64,000 nucleotides of DNA from Paracoccus aeridis (GTDB lineage Bacteria; Pseudomonadota; Alphaproteobacteria; Rhodobacterales; Rhodobacteraceae), in contig NZ_SELD02000018.1 in NCBI RefSeq assembly GCF_004923205.2, positions 310,001 through 374,000 of the forward strand, read 5' to 3'. Shown here one piece after another: positions 1 to 10,987 of this stretch (positions are counted from its first letter, which is position 1; each line of letters starts with the position of its first letter). The notes beneath the pieces are model-generated. The model had not been told where the DNA came from, did not search any database, and was given only the letters and a program-made list of their open reading frames with translations. The position numbers and the translations under genes were made by a program.

Positions 1-152
1 GGGGCGTAGAAGGCGGTGCCGGGCAGGTGCGGCGACAGCGGATCGGCCAGCCCCAGCAGGTCCGCCCCGTCCGCGCCGTAGCCGTGCAGCAGCACCACGA
101 CAGAGGTGGCCTTTTCCGGCCCGCGCCGGTCCGATTGCAGTTTCCGTGCCAT
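1..152 (-). CDS. alpha/beta-hydrolase, phospholipase/carboxylesterase family (partial)
   Basis: The N-terminal 50 residues of a protein that runs off the left edge of the window. The ATG is at 152-150. Residues 18-33 read VVVLLHGYGADGADLL, which is the oxyanion-loop HG-x-G-x-x-G region of the carboxylesterase/phospholipase (Abhydrolase_2) family. These are small cytoplasmic serine hydrolases that act on short acyl or lysophospholipid esters. The catalytic Ser, Asp and His would lie outside the window, so the substrate cannot be judged. It is read in the same direction as the DNA glycosylase upstream, with a 42-base gap. Confidence 0.75.
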   Translation of the reverse strand, partial: MARKLQSDRRGPEKATSVVVLLHGYGADGADLLGLADPLSPHLPGTAFYA

Positions 153-194
153 GTGTCCTGTCCCTTGCTGTCCGTCGCGGGCCTGACGCCCGCC

Positions 195-836
195 TCACCT
201 GACGCCTTCGCGCCCCTTCGCGGTGCCGTAATAGGCCCAGAGCGCGCGGGCCGCGACCGACCGCCACGGCCGCCACGGCTCCGCCATCGCGATCAGCGCG
301 GCGGGCGTGGGGCGTGCGGGCAGGTCGAACATCATCCGCGCCGCCTCCTGCAGCGCAAGGTCGCCCGCCGCGAAGGCATCGGCGCGGCCGAGCGCGAACT
401 TGAGATAGATCTCCGCCGTCCAGCGCCCGATGCCGGGCAGCGCGACCAGCGTCTGCGTCACGTCGTCGTCGGGCAGGGTCCGCAGCGCGGCCCAGTCGGG
501 CGCGGCCGCCGCGATGCCGCGCAGGTAGCGGATCTTCTGCGCCGACAGCCCGCAGGCCCGCAGCGCCTCGTCGGAAGCCGCCGCGATCGCGGCCGGGTCG
601 GTCAGCCCCGCGGCGTCCAGCCTGGCCCCGATCGCGTCCGCCGCGTGGGTGGACAGCTGCTGCGAGACGACCGCGTTCAGGATCGCGGAAAACCCGTCCT
701 CGCGCCGGCGCAGCGGCAGGGGCCCGAGTCCGGGCAGCACCCGCGCCCAGACCGGGTCCACCGCGGCAAGGAAGGCGAGCCCCTCCTCCAGGTCGGACGG
801 CTCGCCGATCAGGCGCATGGCCGGCATTCCCGTCAT
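195..836 (-). CDS. DNA-3-methyladenine glycosylase II, short AlkA type (HhH-GPD)
   Basis: A 213-residue base-excision-repair glycosylase that removes alkylated purines from DNA. The HhH-GPD core fills the whole protein. The helix-hairpin-helix is LPGIGRWTAEIYL at about 133-145, and the catalytic aspartate is most likely D159 in AFAAGDLAL. The N-terminal TBP-like domain of E. coli AlkA is absent, as in many alphaproteobacterial short forms. Its ATG overlaps the stop of the upstream GntR gene by four bases (ATGA), so the two are translationally coupled, although no functional link is obvious. The family is clear; alkylation specificity is inferred. Confidence 0.88.
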   Translation of the reverse strand: MTGMPAMRLIGEPSDLEEGLAFLAAVDPVWARVLPGLGPLPLRRREDGFSAILNAVVSQQLSTHAADAIGARLDAAGLTDPAAIAAASDEALRACGLSAQKIRYLRGIAAAAPDWAALRTLPDDDVTQTLVALPGIGRWTAEIYLKFALGRADAFAAGDLALQEAARMMFDLPARPTPAALIAMAEPWRPWRSVAARALWAYYGTAKGREGVR

Positions 837-1480
837 TCCCGTCCCTGCTCCACCGTCTCGGCCCAGTCCTTGGCGCCCTGCCTCAGCCGGGTCTCGTAGG
901 CGCGCGAGATATGCGCGCGCAGGGTGGCGTCGGCCGCATCCGGGTCGCCCGCCCCGATCGCCTGCACGATCTCGCGGTGTTCGGCCAGCGAATCGTCGCC
1001 CCGGCCCGGCACGGCGAGCGAGGAATGCGCCATCAGCGCCATGGTCCGGTGCACGATGTCGAGCTGCTGGACCAGGTAGCGGTTGTGCGACGCCAGGTGG
1101 ATCTGGTGATGGAAGCGCCGGTTCGCGCGCGCCAGCGCCTGCGGATCGTCGAGGATCGCGCGATCCTCCTCGACCATCGCGCCGAGAACGCGCACTTCCT
1201 CGCGGCTCGCGTGGCGGGCGGCAAGGCGGGCGGCCAGCGCCTCGAGCTCGGTGCGGACGGCGTAAAGCTCGGTCAGCTGGTTGTGGTCCAGCGCCGAGAC
1301 GATCAGGCTGCGCCCGTCGCGCGTCAGCATCGACTGCGTCTCGAGCCGCTGCAGCGCCTCGCGCACGGGGGTGCGGCTGACGCCGAACCGCTCTGCCAGT
1401 TCAGATTCGACCAGCCGGTCGCCGGGGCGGTAGGTGCCGTTGTCGATTGCCGACAGGATCAGGGAATAGGCGTCCTTCAT
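833..1480 (-). CDS. GntR family (FadR subfamily) transcriptional regulator
   Basis: A 215-residue regulator. The winged helix-turn-helix lies at residues 1-70 and includes ESELAERFGVSRTPVREALQRL, quoted here only in its family-typical core FGVSRTPVREAL. An all-helical FCD ligand-binding domain follows at about 75-205, with the metal-ligand-like Asp/His pattern (RFHHQIH and later HREI). Proteins of this class usually sense carboxylic acids and regulate catabolic genes. The open frame extends to 1774, but the ATG at 1480 gives the normal FadR-type length and starts right at the DNA-binding domain. It overlaps the glycosylase gene by four bases. The effector and target are unknown. Confidence 0.88.
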   Translation of the reverse strand: MKDAYSLILSAIDNGTYRPGDRLVESELAERFGVSRTPVREALQRLETQSMLTRDGRSLIVSALDHNQLTELYAVRTELEALAARLAARHASREEVRVLGAMVEEDRAILDDPQALARANRRFHHQIHLASHNRYLVQQLDIVHRTMALMAHSSLAVPGRGDDSLAEHREIVQAIGAGDPDAADATLRAHISRAYETRLRQGAKDWAETVEQGRE

Positions 1481-1855
1481 GCGGCAGAGTTGGCCGCCCG
1501 GACGGCGCTTTGCAACCCGTCGGCGTCGGCGAATACGGGCCGGGGTCCGGGCAATGTGGCGCGGTCCCGCCCCCCCAAGCTCTGGCCGGGCTGGCCAGGC
1601 CGCTATGGTCATGGTGGGGGCGCCGCCCCGGGGCGGCAAGCCGCATTCTGCCGATGGACCACGCCGGACAGCCGCGGACTGCCGCGTGCCGGAGCAGACC
1701 GCATAGTTCCCGAGGGCGGTGAAGATGGGAACCAGCGCGGCCGCCATCCGCCGCCGCCGCGTCCCGGGCTTCACGGACAGCCCGTCCCAACGCTTCCCTC
1801 GGCACCCGAAGTGGTGATCCTTGAACCGCCATCCCCCTGACAGGACCGGCGCGGC
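1481..1855. other. 375-base divergent intergenic region
   Basis: This lies between the divergent GntR and HAD-phosphatase genes. It is GC-rich, and the open frames that cross it on both strands have arginine/proline-rich, shadow-like composition. I see no RNA gene, convincing promoter or operator. It would be the natural place for a GntR autoregulatory site. Confidence 0.5.
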
Positions 1856-2608
1856 GTGGTATCAGCACGGCGCATGGACACCGCCGCCGCCCCTTCCGCC
1901 ATGGATCCCGCCGCCCTGCGCGCCGACTTCGCGCATGTGGATACGTGGATCTTCGATCTCGACAATACGCTGTATTCCCCCGACGTGCGGCTGTTCGACC
2001 AGATCCAGCTTCGCATGACGAGCTGGGTCGCGCGCGAACTGGGGCTGGACCGCGAAGCCGCCGACGCGCTTCGCGCGCAGTACTGGCGCGACCACGGCAC
2101 CACCCTCGCGGGGCTGATGGCGGAACACGACATCGACCCGGTCGCCTATCTGCGCCACGTCCACGACATCGACTTCTCGGCCCTGACCGAGGACGAGGCG
2201 CTGTCGGTTGCGATCCTCGCCCTGCCGGGGCGCAGGATCGTCCACACCAACGCGGACGCCGCCTATGCCTCGCGCGTGCTGGCGCAGCGGGGGCTTGCCT
2301 GCTTCGATGCGGTCTACGGGATCGAGGAATGCGGCTTTCACCCCAAGCCCGACCCGCGCTCCTTCGCGGCGGTGCTGGACGCCCACGGGATCGACCCGGC
2401 GCGGGCCGCGATGTTCGAGGACGATCCGCGCAACCTGGAAGTGCCGCACCGGCTGGGGATGCGGACGATTCTCGTAGGCGCCGGGCGGCACGGGCCGGAC
2501 GAACTGGCGCCGGACCACCTGCACGGTCCCCATGTGGGCTGGCGCACCGACGACCTGCCCGCCTTCGTGGCCCGCCTTGCCGAGGCGCTGGCCGCCGTGG
2601 CAGGCTGA
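1856..2608 (+). CDS. HAD-superfamily phosphatase, pyrimidine 5'-nucleotidase type
   Basis: A 250-residue haloacid-dehalogenase hydrolase. Motif I is DLDNTLY at 34-40, where D34 is the nucleophile and D36 the acid/base. Motif II is the Thr of VHTNAD, motif III the Lys of HPKPDP, and motif IV FEDDPRNL. The small helical cap and the NTLY motif fit the pyrimidine 5'-nucleotidase/SDT1-YjjG group, which dephosphorylates UMP, CMP or related compounds. I used the GTG at 1856 because AGGA lies ten bases upstream; ATG codons at 1874 and 1901 are alternatives that would trim only a non-conserved N-terminus. It lies 37 bases ahead of the UbiH-like gene, probably cotranscribed. Confidence 0.82.
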   Translation: MVSARRMDTAAAPSAMDPAALRADFAHVDTWIFDLDNTLYSPDVRLFDQIQLRMTSWVARELGLDREAADALRAQYWRDHGTTLAGLMAEHDIDPVAYLRHVHDIDFSALTEDEALSVAILALPGRRIVHTNADAAYASRVLAQRGLACFDAVYGIEECGFHPKPDPRSFAAVLDAHGIDPARAAMFEDDPRNLEVPHRLGMRTILVGAGRHGPDELAPDHLHGPHVGWRTDDLPAFVARLAEALAAVAG

Positions 2609-2645
2609 CGCCGCGGCGATCCGTCGCCTCGCGAGGATGACGACC

Positions 2646-3848
2646 ATGGCCGACCGCGACACCGACATCCTCGTCTCCGGCGGCGGCATCGCCGGGTTGA
2701 TCGCGGCCGCGGCCTTCGGCGCCACGGGCGCGCGCGTGATCTGCGTGGACCCCGCCGCCCCCGTCACCGACGAGGGCGCGGAAGGCGCCGATCTCAGGAC
2801 GACGGCGTTCCTGCAACCCTCGGCCGACCTTCTGGCCCGGATCGGCCTGTGGGACCGCCTCGCGCCGTTCGCGACGCCCCTGCAGGTGATGAAGATCGTG
2901 GATGCGGGCGGGGTTGAGCCCACCGCGCGGCTGACCCGCGCCTTCGACGCCGCCGACATCTCGGACCGGCCGTTCGGGTGGAACCTGCCCAACTGGCTGC
3001 TGCGGCGCGAGATCGCGGCGCGGCTTGCCGAGCTGCCCGGCGTCGAGTTCCGCCCCGGCACCGCGACCGTCGGCCTGACCCCGCGCGAGGACGCGGCGCT
3101 GGTCCGGCTCGCGTCCGGCAATGGCGGCGCGCAGACGGTCGCGGCGCAGCTGGTGGTGGCGGCGGACGGCCGCAATTCCCCGGTCCGCGAGATGCTGGGG
3201 ATCGGCGCGCGCACGATCCGCTACGGCCAGAAGGCGCTGGCCTTCGCCGTGACGCACGAACGCCCGCACGACAACGTCTCGACCGAGGTCCACCGTTCGG
3301 GCGGCCCGTTCACGCTGGTCCCGCTGCCCGACCGCGAGGGGCGGCACGCCTCGGGCGTGGTGTGGATGGAACGCGGGCCCGAGATCGCCCGCCTCCGCGC
3401 CCTGCCGCGCGAGGCGTTCGGGGCCGAACTCAACGCCCGCTCCGCCGGGGTGCTGGGGCGGCTGACGCAGGCGACCGCGCTGACCGAATGGCCGATCATC
3501 AGCCAGATCGCCGACCGCTTCAGCGGCCCCCGCACCGCGCTGGTGGCCGAGGCGGCGCATGTCGTCCCGCCGATCGGCGCGCAGGGGCTGAACATGAGCC
3601 TTGCCGACATCGCGGCCCTGGTGGAGCTGATGCAGGGCGATCCCGGCAACGCGGCGGCGCTGGACCGCTTCAACCGCACCCGCCGCCCCGAGGCGGTGCT
3701 GCGCGTGATGGGCATCGACGCGCTGAACCGCGCGAGCATGGTCGGCGTGCGCCCCTTGCGCGACATCCGCGCGGCGGCGCTGGGCGGGCTCTACGCGTTC
3801 GCCCCGATCCGGCGCACGCTGATGCGGGCGGGCCTCGGCACGCGCTGA
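2646..3848 (+). CDS. FAD-dependent monooxygenase, UbiH/UbiF/VisC/COQ6 family
   Basis: A 400-residue flavoprotein hydroxylase of the ubiquinone-biosynthesis type. The dinucleotide-binding motif GGGIAG starts at residue 12. The family-typical PPIGAQGLNMSLAD sits near residue 313, and the fold matches UbiH-like enzymes that hydroxylate the polyprenyl-phenol ring. The ATG at 2646 is preferred over 2637 because GAGG at 2633-2636 sits nine bases upstream of it. Which ring position it hydroxylates (C1, C5 or C6) cannot be decided here, since Rhodobacterales often carry several paralogues. It follows the HAD gene in the same direction. Confidence 0.85.
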   Translation: MADRDTDILVSGGGIAGLIAAAAFGATGARVICVDPAAPVTDEGAEGADLRTTAFLQPSADLLARIGLWDRLAPFATPLQVMKIVDAGGVEPTARLTRAFDAADISDRPFGWNLPNWLLRREIAARLAELPGVEFRPGTATVGLTPREDAALVRLASGNGGAQTVAAQLVVAADGRNSPVREMLGIGARTIRYGQKALAFAVTHERPHDNVSTEVHRSGGPFTLVPLPDREGRHASGVVWMERGPEIARLRALPREAFGAELNARSAGVLGRLTQATALTEWPIISQIADRFSGPRTALVAEAAHVVPPIGAQGLNMSLADIAALVELMQGDPGNAAALDRFNRTRRPEAVLRVMGIDALNRASMVGVRPLRDIRAAALGGLYAFAPIRRTLMRAGLGTR

Positions 3849-3973
3849 ACGCCCGCGCCGCTGGGCGGGGTTTACCTTGGAATCATTCCGCCCGCCCGGA
3901 TCGCCGCAGGCCGCGGACGGGCGCAGGTGTCCTCCGGGAATTCGGGGGCAGGCGCCCCGCGGCCTTCGGGCGC

Positions 3974-4437
3974 TCAGCCCAGGGGTCCGGGGCGGCGTTC
4001 CTCGGACAGGACGACGTTCGCTTCCACCTGTCCCACGCCCGGCAGGGTCATGATCCGGCGGCGCAGGACGCGTTCGAAGTCGGGGATGTCGCGGGCCACG
4101 ATCCGCAGGCGATAGTCGAAGCGGCCGAGCACGTGCTGGACCGTCTGCACCTCGGGCACGGCGGCGGCGGCGCGCTCGAAATCCTCCAAGGCCGGGCGGC
4201 CGCGGGCAGCAAGGCGGATGCCGAGGAACACCGTCACGCCGAAGCCCAGCGCGGCGCGGTCCACCACCACGCGCCGGCCGGCGATCACGCCCGCGTCGGT
4301 CAGCCGCCGGATCCGCCGCCACGCCGCCGGCTGGGTCAGCCCGACCGCGCGCCCGACCTCGGCCGCGCTCGGCGTGGCGTCGCGGGCGAGAAGCTTCAGG
4401 ATCGCGATGTCGGTCGCGTCGGGGGCGAAGATTTCCG

Positions 4438-4441
<4 letters not shown>
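3974..4441 (-). CDS. Lrp/AsnC family transcriptional regulator (downstream member of a pair)
   Basis: A 155-residue protein with an N-terminal helix-turn-helix (about 25-46, around VGRAVGLTQPAAWRRI) and a C-terminal RAM (amino-acid-binding) domain from about 65 to 145. It starts with GTG at 4441. The start overlaps the stop of the preceding AsnC gene as GTGA, so two related regulators are translationally coupled. Lrp-type proteins form octamers or hetero-oligomers and sense amino acids. The pair faces ilvC, so control of branched-chain amino-acid synthesis is a reasonable inference but is not shown. Confidence 0.9.
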
Positions 4442-6040
<1,599 letters not shown>

Positions 6041-6064
6041 CAGGGGCCGGTTGCGGCAACGGAC

Positions 6065-6094
6065 GGGCCGGCGCGATCAGGCGCCGGCCCTTTT
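6065..6094 (+). terminator. rho-independent terminator of ilvC
   Basis: A perfect 10-bp stem (GGGCCGGCGC at 6065-6074 with 6081-6090), a six-base loop, then TTTT at 6091-6094. It lies between the convergent ilvC and indolepyruvate oxidoreductase genes; the T run favours the plus strand. Confidence 0.85.
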
Positions 6095-6099
6095 CGTCG

Positions 6100-9000
6100 T
6101 CAGCCCAGCAGCGCCGCCATCTCGGCCCGCGCGCGGTCGGCGGCCTTGTGCCGCACCGGGCCGTAGCCGCGGATGTCCTGCGGCAGCGAGACGGCCTTCA
6201 TCGCCACGTCCGGGCCAAGCGCGGCCGCGTCGCGCTCGACCCGGTCCAGGACGCCCTCGAACCACGCCAGCAGGTCGCGGTCGAGCTTGCGGTCGGCGGT
6301 CCGCGCAAAGGGGTCGAGGAATGTCCCGCGCAGCCTCTTCATGCGTGCCAGCGCCTTCATCCCGCGCCCCATCCACGGCCCGAACGACCGCTTCAGCGGC
6401 CGCCCGCGCGCGTCGGTGCCTGCGGGCAGCATCGGCGGGGCGAGGTGGTAGCGGACGGTGTAGTCGCCCTCGAACCGGCTCGCGATCTCGGCCTCGAAGG
6501 CGGGGTCGGCGAACAGGCGGCCGACCTCGTATTCGTCCTTGAAGGCCATCAGCCGGAACAGCGACTTCGCGGCCGCGGCGACGGTGTCGTCCGACCCCGC
6601 GGGCAGCGCGGCGCGAAAACGTGCGATCCGGTCCGTGAAGCGGCGGGCATAGGCCGCGTCCTGGTAGCCGGTCAGGAACGTCGCGCGGTGGGCGATCAAC
6701 TCGTCCAGCGTCAGCGGCGCGGGGGGCGCATCGTCACGCAGATGCGCGTCGAGTGCCGCCGGATCGGCCGCCAGCACCCGGCCGATGTCGAAGGCCATGC
6801 CGTTCTTCTGGACCGCGACGCCGTTCAGCAGGATCGCCTGCTTCAGCGCGACTTCGCTTACCGGGATCAGCCCCATCTGCCACGCCGCGCCCATCAGGAT
6901 GATGTTGGCGAAGACCGCATCCCCCATCAGCCGTTCCGATGCGACGTTCGCGTCGAAGCCCAGCACGTTCCCGTCGCCCACCGTGCGGCGGATCAGCGCC
7001 TCGCGGCCCGCAATCCTCAGGTCCGCGTCGCGGTGCAGGACCAGGTCCCCGGTCGGCATCTCGGCCCGGTTCAGGACGATGCGGGTGCCGTCGCGATAAT
7101 GGATCGACGCCTTGGGCGAGGAACACACCACCGCGTCGCAGCCGATCACCGCGTCGGCGTGGCCGCGCTCGATCCGGACCTGGTTGATCGCATCGGGCGT
7201 GCGGCCGATGCGGACATAGCCCAGCACGGTCCCGAACTTCTGCGCGAATCCGGTGAAGTCGAGGACGCTCGACCCCTTTCCTTCCAGATGCGCGGCCATG
7301 GTGATGAGATGGCTCACCGTCACGACCCCGGTGCCGCCGACGCCCGCCACCAGCAGGTCGAACGGCCGGGCGAGGTCCGGCACCGCCGGATGCGGCAGGG
7401 CGCGGCGCAGCGCGTCGATGTCGAGGCCGGCGGGGGCGGGCTTCCTGCGGCTGCCGCCCTCGATCGTGACGAAGCTGGGACAGAAGCCGTTCAGGCAGGT
7501 GAAGTCCTTGTTGCAGCTGGACAGGTTGATCCGCCGCTTGCGGCCCAGCGGGGTTTCCACCGGCTCGACGCTGAGGCAGTTCGATTCGACCGAGCAGTCG
7601 CCGCAGCCTTCGCAGACGAGGTTGTTGATCATCGCGAAGCGCGCCGGATCCTCCATCCTGCCGCGCTTGCGGCGGCGGCGCTTTTCGGTGGCGCAGGTCT
7701 GTTCGTAGATCAGGATCGTGACGCCCGGGATGTCGCGCAGTTCGCGCTGGACCGCGTCCAGATCGGCGCGCGGGTGCAGCGTCGTGCCGGGGGGCAAGTC
7801 GCGCAGGTCGAACTTCCCGGGCGCGTCCGACACCAGCGCGATCCGGTCGATTCCTTCCGCCCGGCAGCTGTGGGCGATGCCCGCGACGCTGACCGGCCCG
7901 TCCACCGACTGCCCGCCGGTCATCGCCACCGCGTCGTTGTAGAGGATCTTGTAGGTGATGTTCGCGCCCGCCGCGACCGCCTGCCGGATCGCGAGCGAGC
8001 CGGAGTGGTACCACGTCCCGTCGCCGAGGTTCTGGAAGACGTGCTTGCCGCCGTTCCAGCGCTGGCCGACCGCCACCGGCACGCCCTCGGCCCCCATCTG
8101 CGCGAACCCGATCTCGCTTCGGCCCATCCAGCCCGACATGACGTGGCAGCCGATGCCGCTGGCCGCCACCGATCCGTCCGGCACCCTGGTCGAGGTGTTG
8201 TGCGGGCAGCCCGAGCAGAAATAGGGTGTCCGCGACGCGCCGGGCACCTGAAGCAGCGGCGCGGGCGTGTCCGTCAGCGCGCGGGCGCGGTCTTCCAGCC
8301 CCTCGTCCGGGAAGAACCGCCCCAGCCGTTCGGCCAGCACCGACACCAGCATCAGCGGCGCAAGCTCGCCCGTCCAGGGCAGCAGCGGGTCGCCCGCGGC
8401 GCGGTGCTTGCCGACCATCTTCCTGGGCTTCGCGCCCGGCCAGTCGTAGAAGTATTCCTTGAACTGGCTTTCGATGATGCCGCGCTTTTCCTCGATCACC
8501 AGCACCTCTTCCTTGCCGGTGACGAAGGCGAGCGCGTCGCGGCGCGCCAGCGGCCAGACCATGCCGACCTTGTAGATGTCGATCCCGAGCCGGCGGCAGG
8601 CGTCGTCGTCGAGGCCGAGCAGCCGCAGCGCCTCCATCGTGTCGAGATGCGCCTTGCCGGTGGTGACGATGCCGAAATGCGCGTCCGGCAGGTCGTAGAT
8701 GCGGCGGTCGATCGGGTTCGCCTCGACGAACGCCTCGACCGCGCGCAGCTTGTCCTCGATCCGCGTCTCGATCAGGGGGCTGGGCGGATCGGTGCGGCGG
8801 ACGTGCATCCCGCCATCGGGGCCGGTGAAGTCGGGCGCGACGAAGATGCGGTCGGAAGGAAGCTCGACCGACTGCCCGGCCTCGACGGTTTCCGAAATCG
8901 CCTTGAACCCCACCCACGCACCCGAAAAGCGCGACAACGCGAAGCCGTATTCGCCGAATTCGAGGTATTCGCGGATGGATGCCGGGTTCAGCGTCGGCAT

Positions 9001-9516
9001 GAACCACGCCATGAACGCCACGTCCGACTGGTGCGGCATCGACGACGACACGCAGCCGTGGTCATCGCCCGCGACCACCAGGATTCCCCCCTTCGGCGAC
9101 GAGCCGTAGGCATTCCCGTGCTTGAGAGCGTCGCCGGACCGGTCCACGCCCGGGCCCTTGCCGTACCACATGGAAAACACGCCCTCGACCGAGCAGTCGG
9201 GGTCCAGCGCCGCCTGCTGCGCGCCCAAGACGGCGGTGGCGCCCAGATCCTCGTTCACGGCGGGCAGGAACTCGATCCGGTCGGCCTTCAGGCGCTCGCC
9301 GATGCGCCACAGTTCCTGGTCCAGCCCGCCCAGCGGCGATCCGCGATAGCCCGACACGAACCCCGCGGTGTTCAGCCCCGCCTTCCGGTCGCGCCGCGCC
9401 TAGTCCAGCATCACCCGGACCAGCGCCTGCGTGCCGGTCAGGAAGACGCGCCCGTCCTCGCGGTCGTAGCGGTCCGACAGCTGGTAGGTCGCGAAACTTG
9501 CGTCGTGGCGGGTCAT
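6100..9516 (-). pseudogene. indolepyruvate ferredoxin oxidoreductase, fused alpha-gamma form, with in-frame TAG at codon 39
   Basis: Full length would be 1138 residues. It is a thiamine-diphosphate enzyme that oxidatively decarboxylates aryl pyruvates to aryl-acetyl-CoA with ferredoxin. The N-terminal TPP domains include GCPHNTSTRVPDGS; a ferredoxin-like segment has CEGCGDCSVESNC; the C-terminal gamma-type domain has VAGVGGTGVVTVSHLI. Reading from the ATG at 9516 gives 38 residues (MTRHDASF to VRVMLD), then TAG at 9402-9400, then the same frame stays open to 6100 with all motifs intact. A CAG-to-TAG change is the simplest cause. Translation could restart at GTG 9357 (1085 residues), losing the N-terminal 53. 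A sequencing error would make this an intact gene. It is divergent from an AsnC regulator, and paaG lies just beyond; the product of phenylpyruvate oxidation, phenylacetyl-CoA, is the Paa substrate. Confidence 0.85.
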
Positions 9517-9619
9517 GGCTGGTCCCCTTCCATCACCGGTGCGGCTGTCGCCAGTCTGATCCCGTCCATCTGAAATGTTTGCCCAATCGGATGGCGCGGG
9601 CGGCAGATCCGGGATAATC

Positions 9620-9636
9620 CTGCCGCTGATCGGCAG
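9620..9636. promoter_or_regulatory. inverted repeat upstream of the AsnC regulator
   Basis: CTGCCG (9620-9625) and CGGCAG (9631-9636) are separated by five bases. A further GGCAG lies at 9602-9606. They lie just ahead of the AsnC start and within the divergent control region of the indolepyruvate oxidoreductase gene. It could be an AsnC-type operator or a leader hairpin. Confidence 0.3.
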
Positions 9637-9650
9637 CTTTGTGGAACGTC

Positions 9651-10094
9651 ATGCCAGTCGAGGACGGGATCGACCAACGGCTCATCGCGGCGCTGCGCGA
9701 GGATGCCCGCATCCCGAACACCGACCTTGCCGCGCGGATGGGCCTGTCGGCGTCGTCCTGCTGGCGCCGGGTCCGGGCGCTGGAGGAACGCGGCGCGATC
9801 CGCCGCTACACCGTCGACGTGGACGACGCGGCGATGGGGCTGGGGTTCAAGGCCATCGTCCACGTCCAGATGACCCGCCACGACCGCGGGCTGGTCAAGG
9901 ACTTCGTGCGGATGATCCGCACCAAGGACGAGGTGCGGGCCTGCTACGCCACCACCGGCGGCTCGGACTACCACCTCCACGTCGTCTGCCTTGACCTCGA
10001 CGCCTACAACCGCTTTCTCGAGGACTTCCTGTTCACCATCCCCGCCGTCGCCAGCGCGCAGACGCACCTGGTCCTGAGAACGATCAAGGACTAG
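9651..10094 (+). CDS. Lrp/AsnC family transcriptional regulator
   Basis: A 147-residue regulator with an N-terminal HTH (about 20-42, around ARMGLSASSCWRRVRALEE) and a RAM domain after residue 60. A TTG at 9639 would add four residues; the ATG at 9651 gives the family-typical start MPVEDGIDQRLI. It is divergent from the indolepyruvate ferredoxin oxidoreductase gene, an arrangement common for AsnC proteins that control the neighbouring amino-acid catabolic gene. An aromatic amino acid as effector is therefore likely but inferred. It is followed in the same direction by paaG after 100 bases. Confidence 0.9.
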   Translation: MPVEDGIDQRLIAALREDARIPNTDLAARMGLSASSCWRRVRALEERGAIRRYTVDVDDAAMGLGFKAIVHVQMTRHDRGLVKDFVRMIRTKDEVRACYATTGGSDYHLHVVCLDLDAYNRFLEDFLFTIPAVASAQTHLVLRTIKD

Positions 10095-10194
10095 CGCGCC
10101 GACCCGCCCCCTTGCGCGATCATTGACCCCCCCGCCCGCGCATGCATCATCGACCCGCCGGGCGGGAACCCGCGACAGGCACCAGGGGGGATCA

Positions 10195-10986
10195 ATGACG
10201 ACATCGGAAACCGTGCTGGCGGCCTTGGACGACGGCGTCCTGACGCTGACGCTCAACCGCCCGGACAAGCTCAACGCCTTCACCGACGACATGCACCGGA
10301 TCCTGCGGGCGCAGATGGAACGGGCGCGCGACGACCGCGCGATCCGCACGGTGCTGCTGACCGGCGCGGGCCGGGCCTTCTGCGCCGGGCAGGACCTCGG
10401 CGACCGCGACCCGCGCAAGGGCGCCAGGGTGGACCTGGGCCGCACGCTCGACACGTCCTACAACCCCCTGTTGCGGCTGATCCGGTCGCTCGAGAAGCCC
10501 GTGATCTGCGCCGTGAACGGGGTGGCGGCGGGCGCGGGCGCGAACGTCGCCTTCGCCTGCGACATCGTGCTGGCGGCGAAGTCCGCGCGCTTCATTCAGG
10601 CGTTCTCGAAGATCGGGCTGGTCCCCGACGCGGGGGGCAGCTGGACGCTGACCCGCATCCTGGGCGAGCCGCGCGCCAAGGCGCTCACCATGACGGCCGA
10701 GCCCCTGGCCGCCCAGACCGCCGCCGACTGGGGGCTGATCTGGAAGGCCGTGGACGACGACGCGCTGATGGACGAGGCAACGGCGCTCGCCCGCAAGCTC
10801 GCGGGCGGGGCCACGCTGGGGCTGGGGATGACCAAGCGGCTGATCCAGGAAGCGCAGGACAACGACTTCGACGCCCATCTCGACCGCGAGCGCGACCTGC
10901 AGCGGCAGGCGGGCGAAAGCGCCGACTATGCCGAGGGGGTCGCCGCCTTCCTCGACAAGCGCCCGCCGAACTTCCGCGGCGCCTGA
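10195..10986 (+). CDS. paaG: 2-(1,2-epoxy-1,2-dihydrophenyl)acetyl-CoA isomerase
   Basis: A 263-residue crotonase-fold enzyme. In the aerobic phenylacetate pathway PaaG converts the ring epoxide of phenylacetyl-CoA to the oxepin-CoA. The oxyanion-hole motif GRAFCAGQDL is at about 58-67, and the second oxyanion strand lies in NGVAAGAGANVAFACD. The DAGGSW segment near residue 145 supplies the Asp that PaaG uses in place of the hydratase glutamate. The ATG at 10195 is preceded by a purine-rich AGGGGGG. It is one base from paaI. The reductive epoxidase genes paaABCDE lie convergently downstream. Confidence 0.92.
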   Translation: MTTSETVLAALDDGVLTLTLNRPDKLNAFTDDMHRILRAQMERARDDRAIRTVLLTGAGRAFCAGQDLGDRDPRKGARVDLGRTLDTSYNPLLRLIRSLEKPVICAVNGVAAGAGANVAFACDIVLAAKSARFIQAFSKIGLVPDAGGSWTLTRILGEPRAKALTMTAEPLAAQTAADWGLIWKAVDDDALMDEATALARKLAGGATLGLGMTKRLIQEAQDNDFDAHLDRERDLQRQAGESADYAEGVAAFLDKRPPNFRGA

Positions 10987-10987
10987 G

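Noticed and set aside
1401..4322. A 973-codon minus-strand open frame opposite the HAD and UbiH-like genes
   Set aside because: The opposite strand holds two genes with catalytic motifs; this frame is arginine-rich and has none.
9400..9402. TAG decoded as pyrrolysine or by programmed readthrough
   Set aside because: Pyrrolysine use is not known in this group and no pyl gene is seen; there is no evident readthrough signal. Mutation or sequencing error is simpler.
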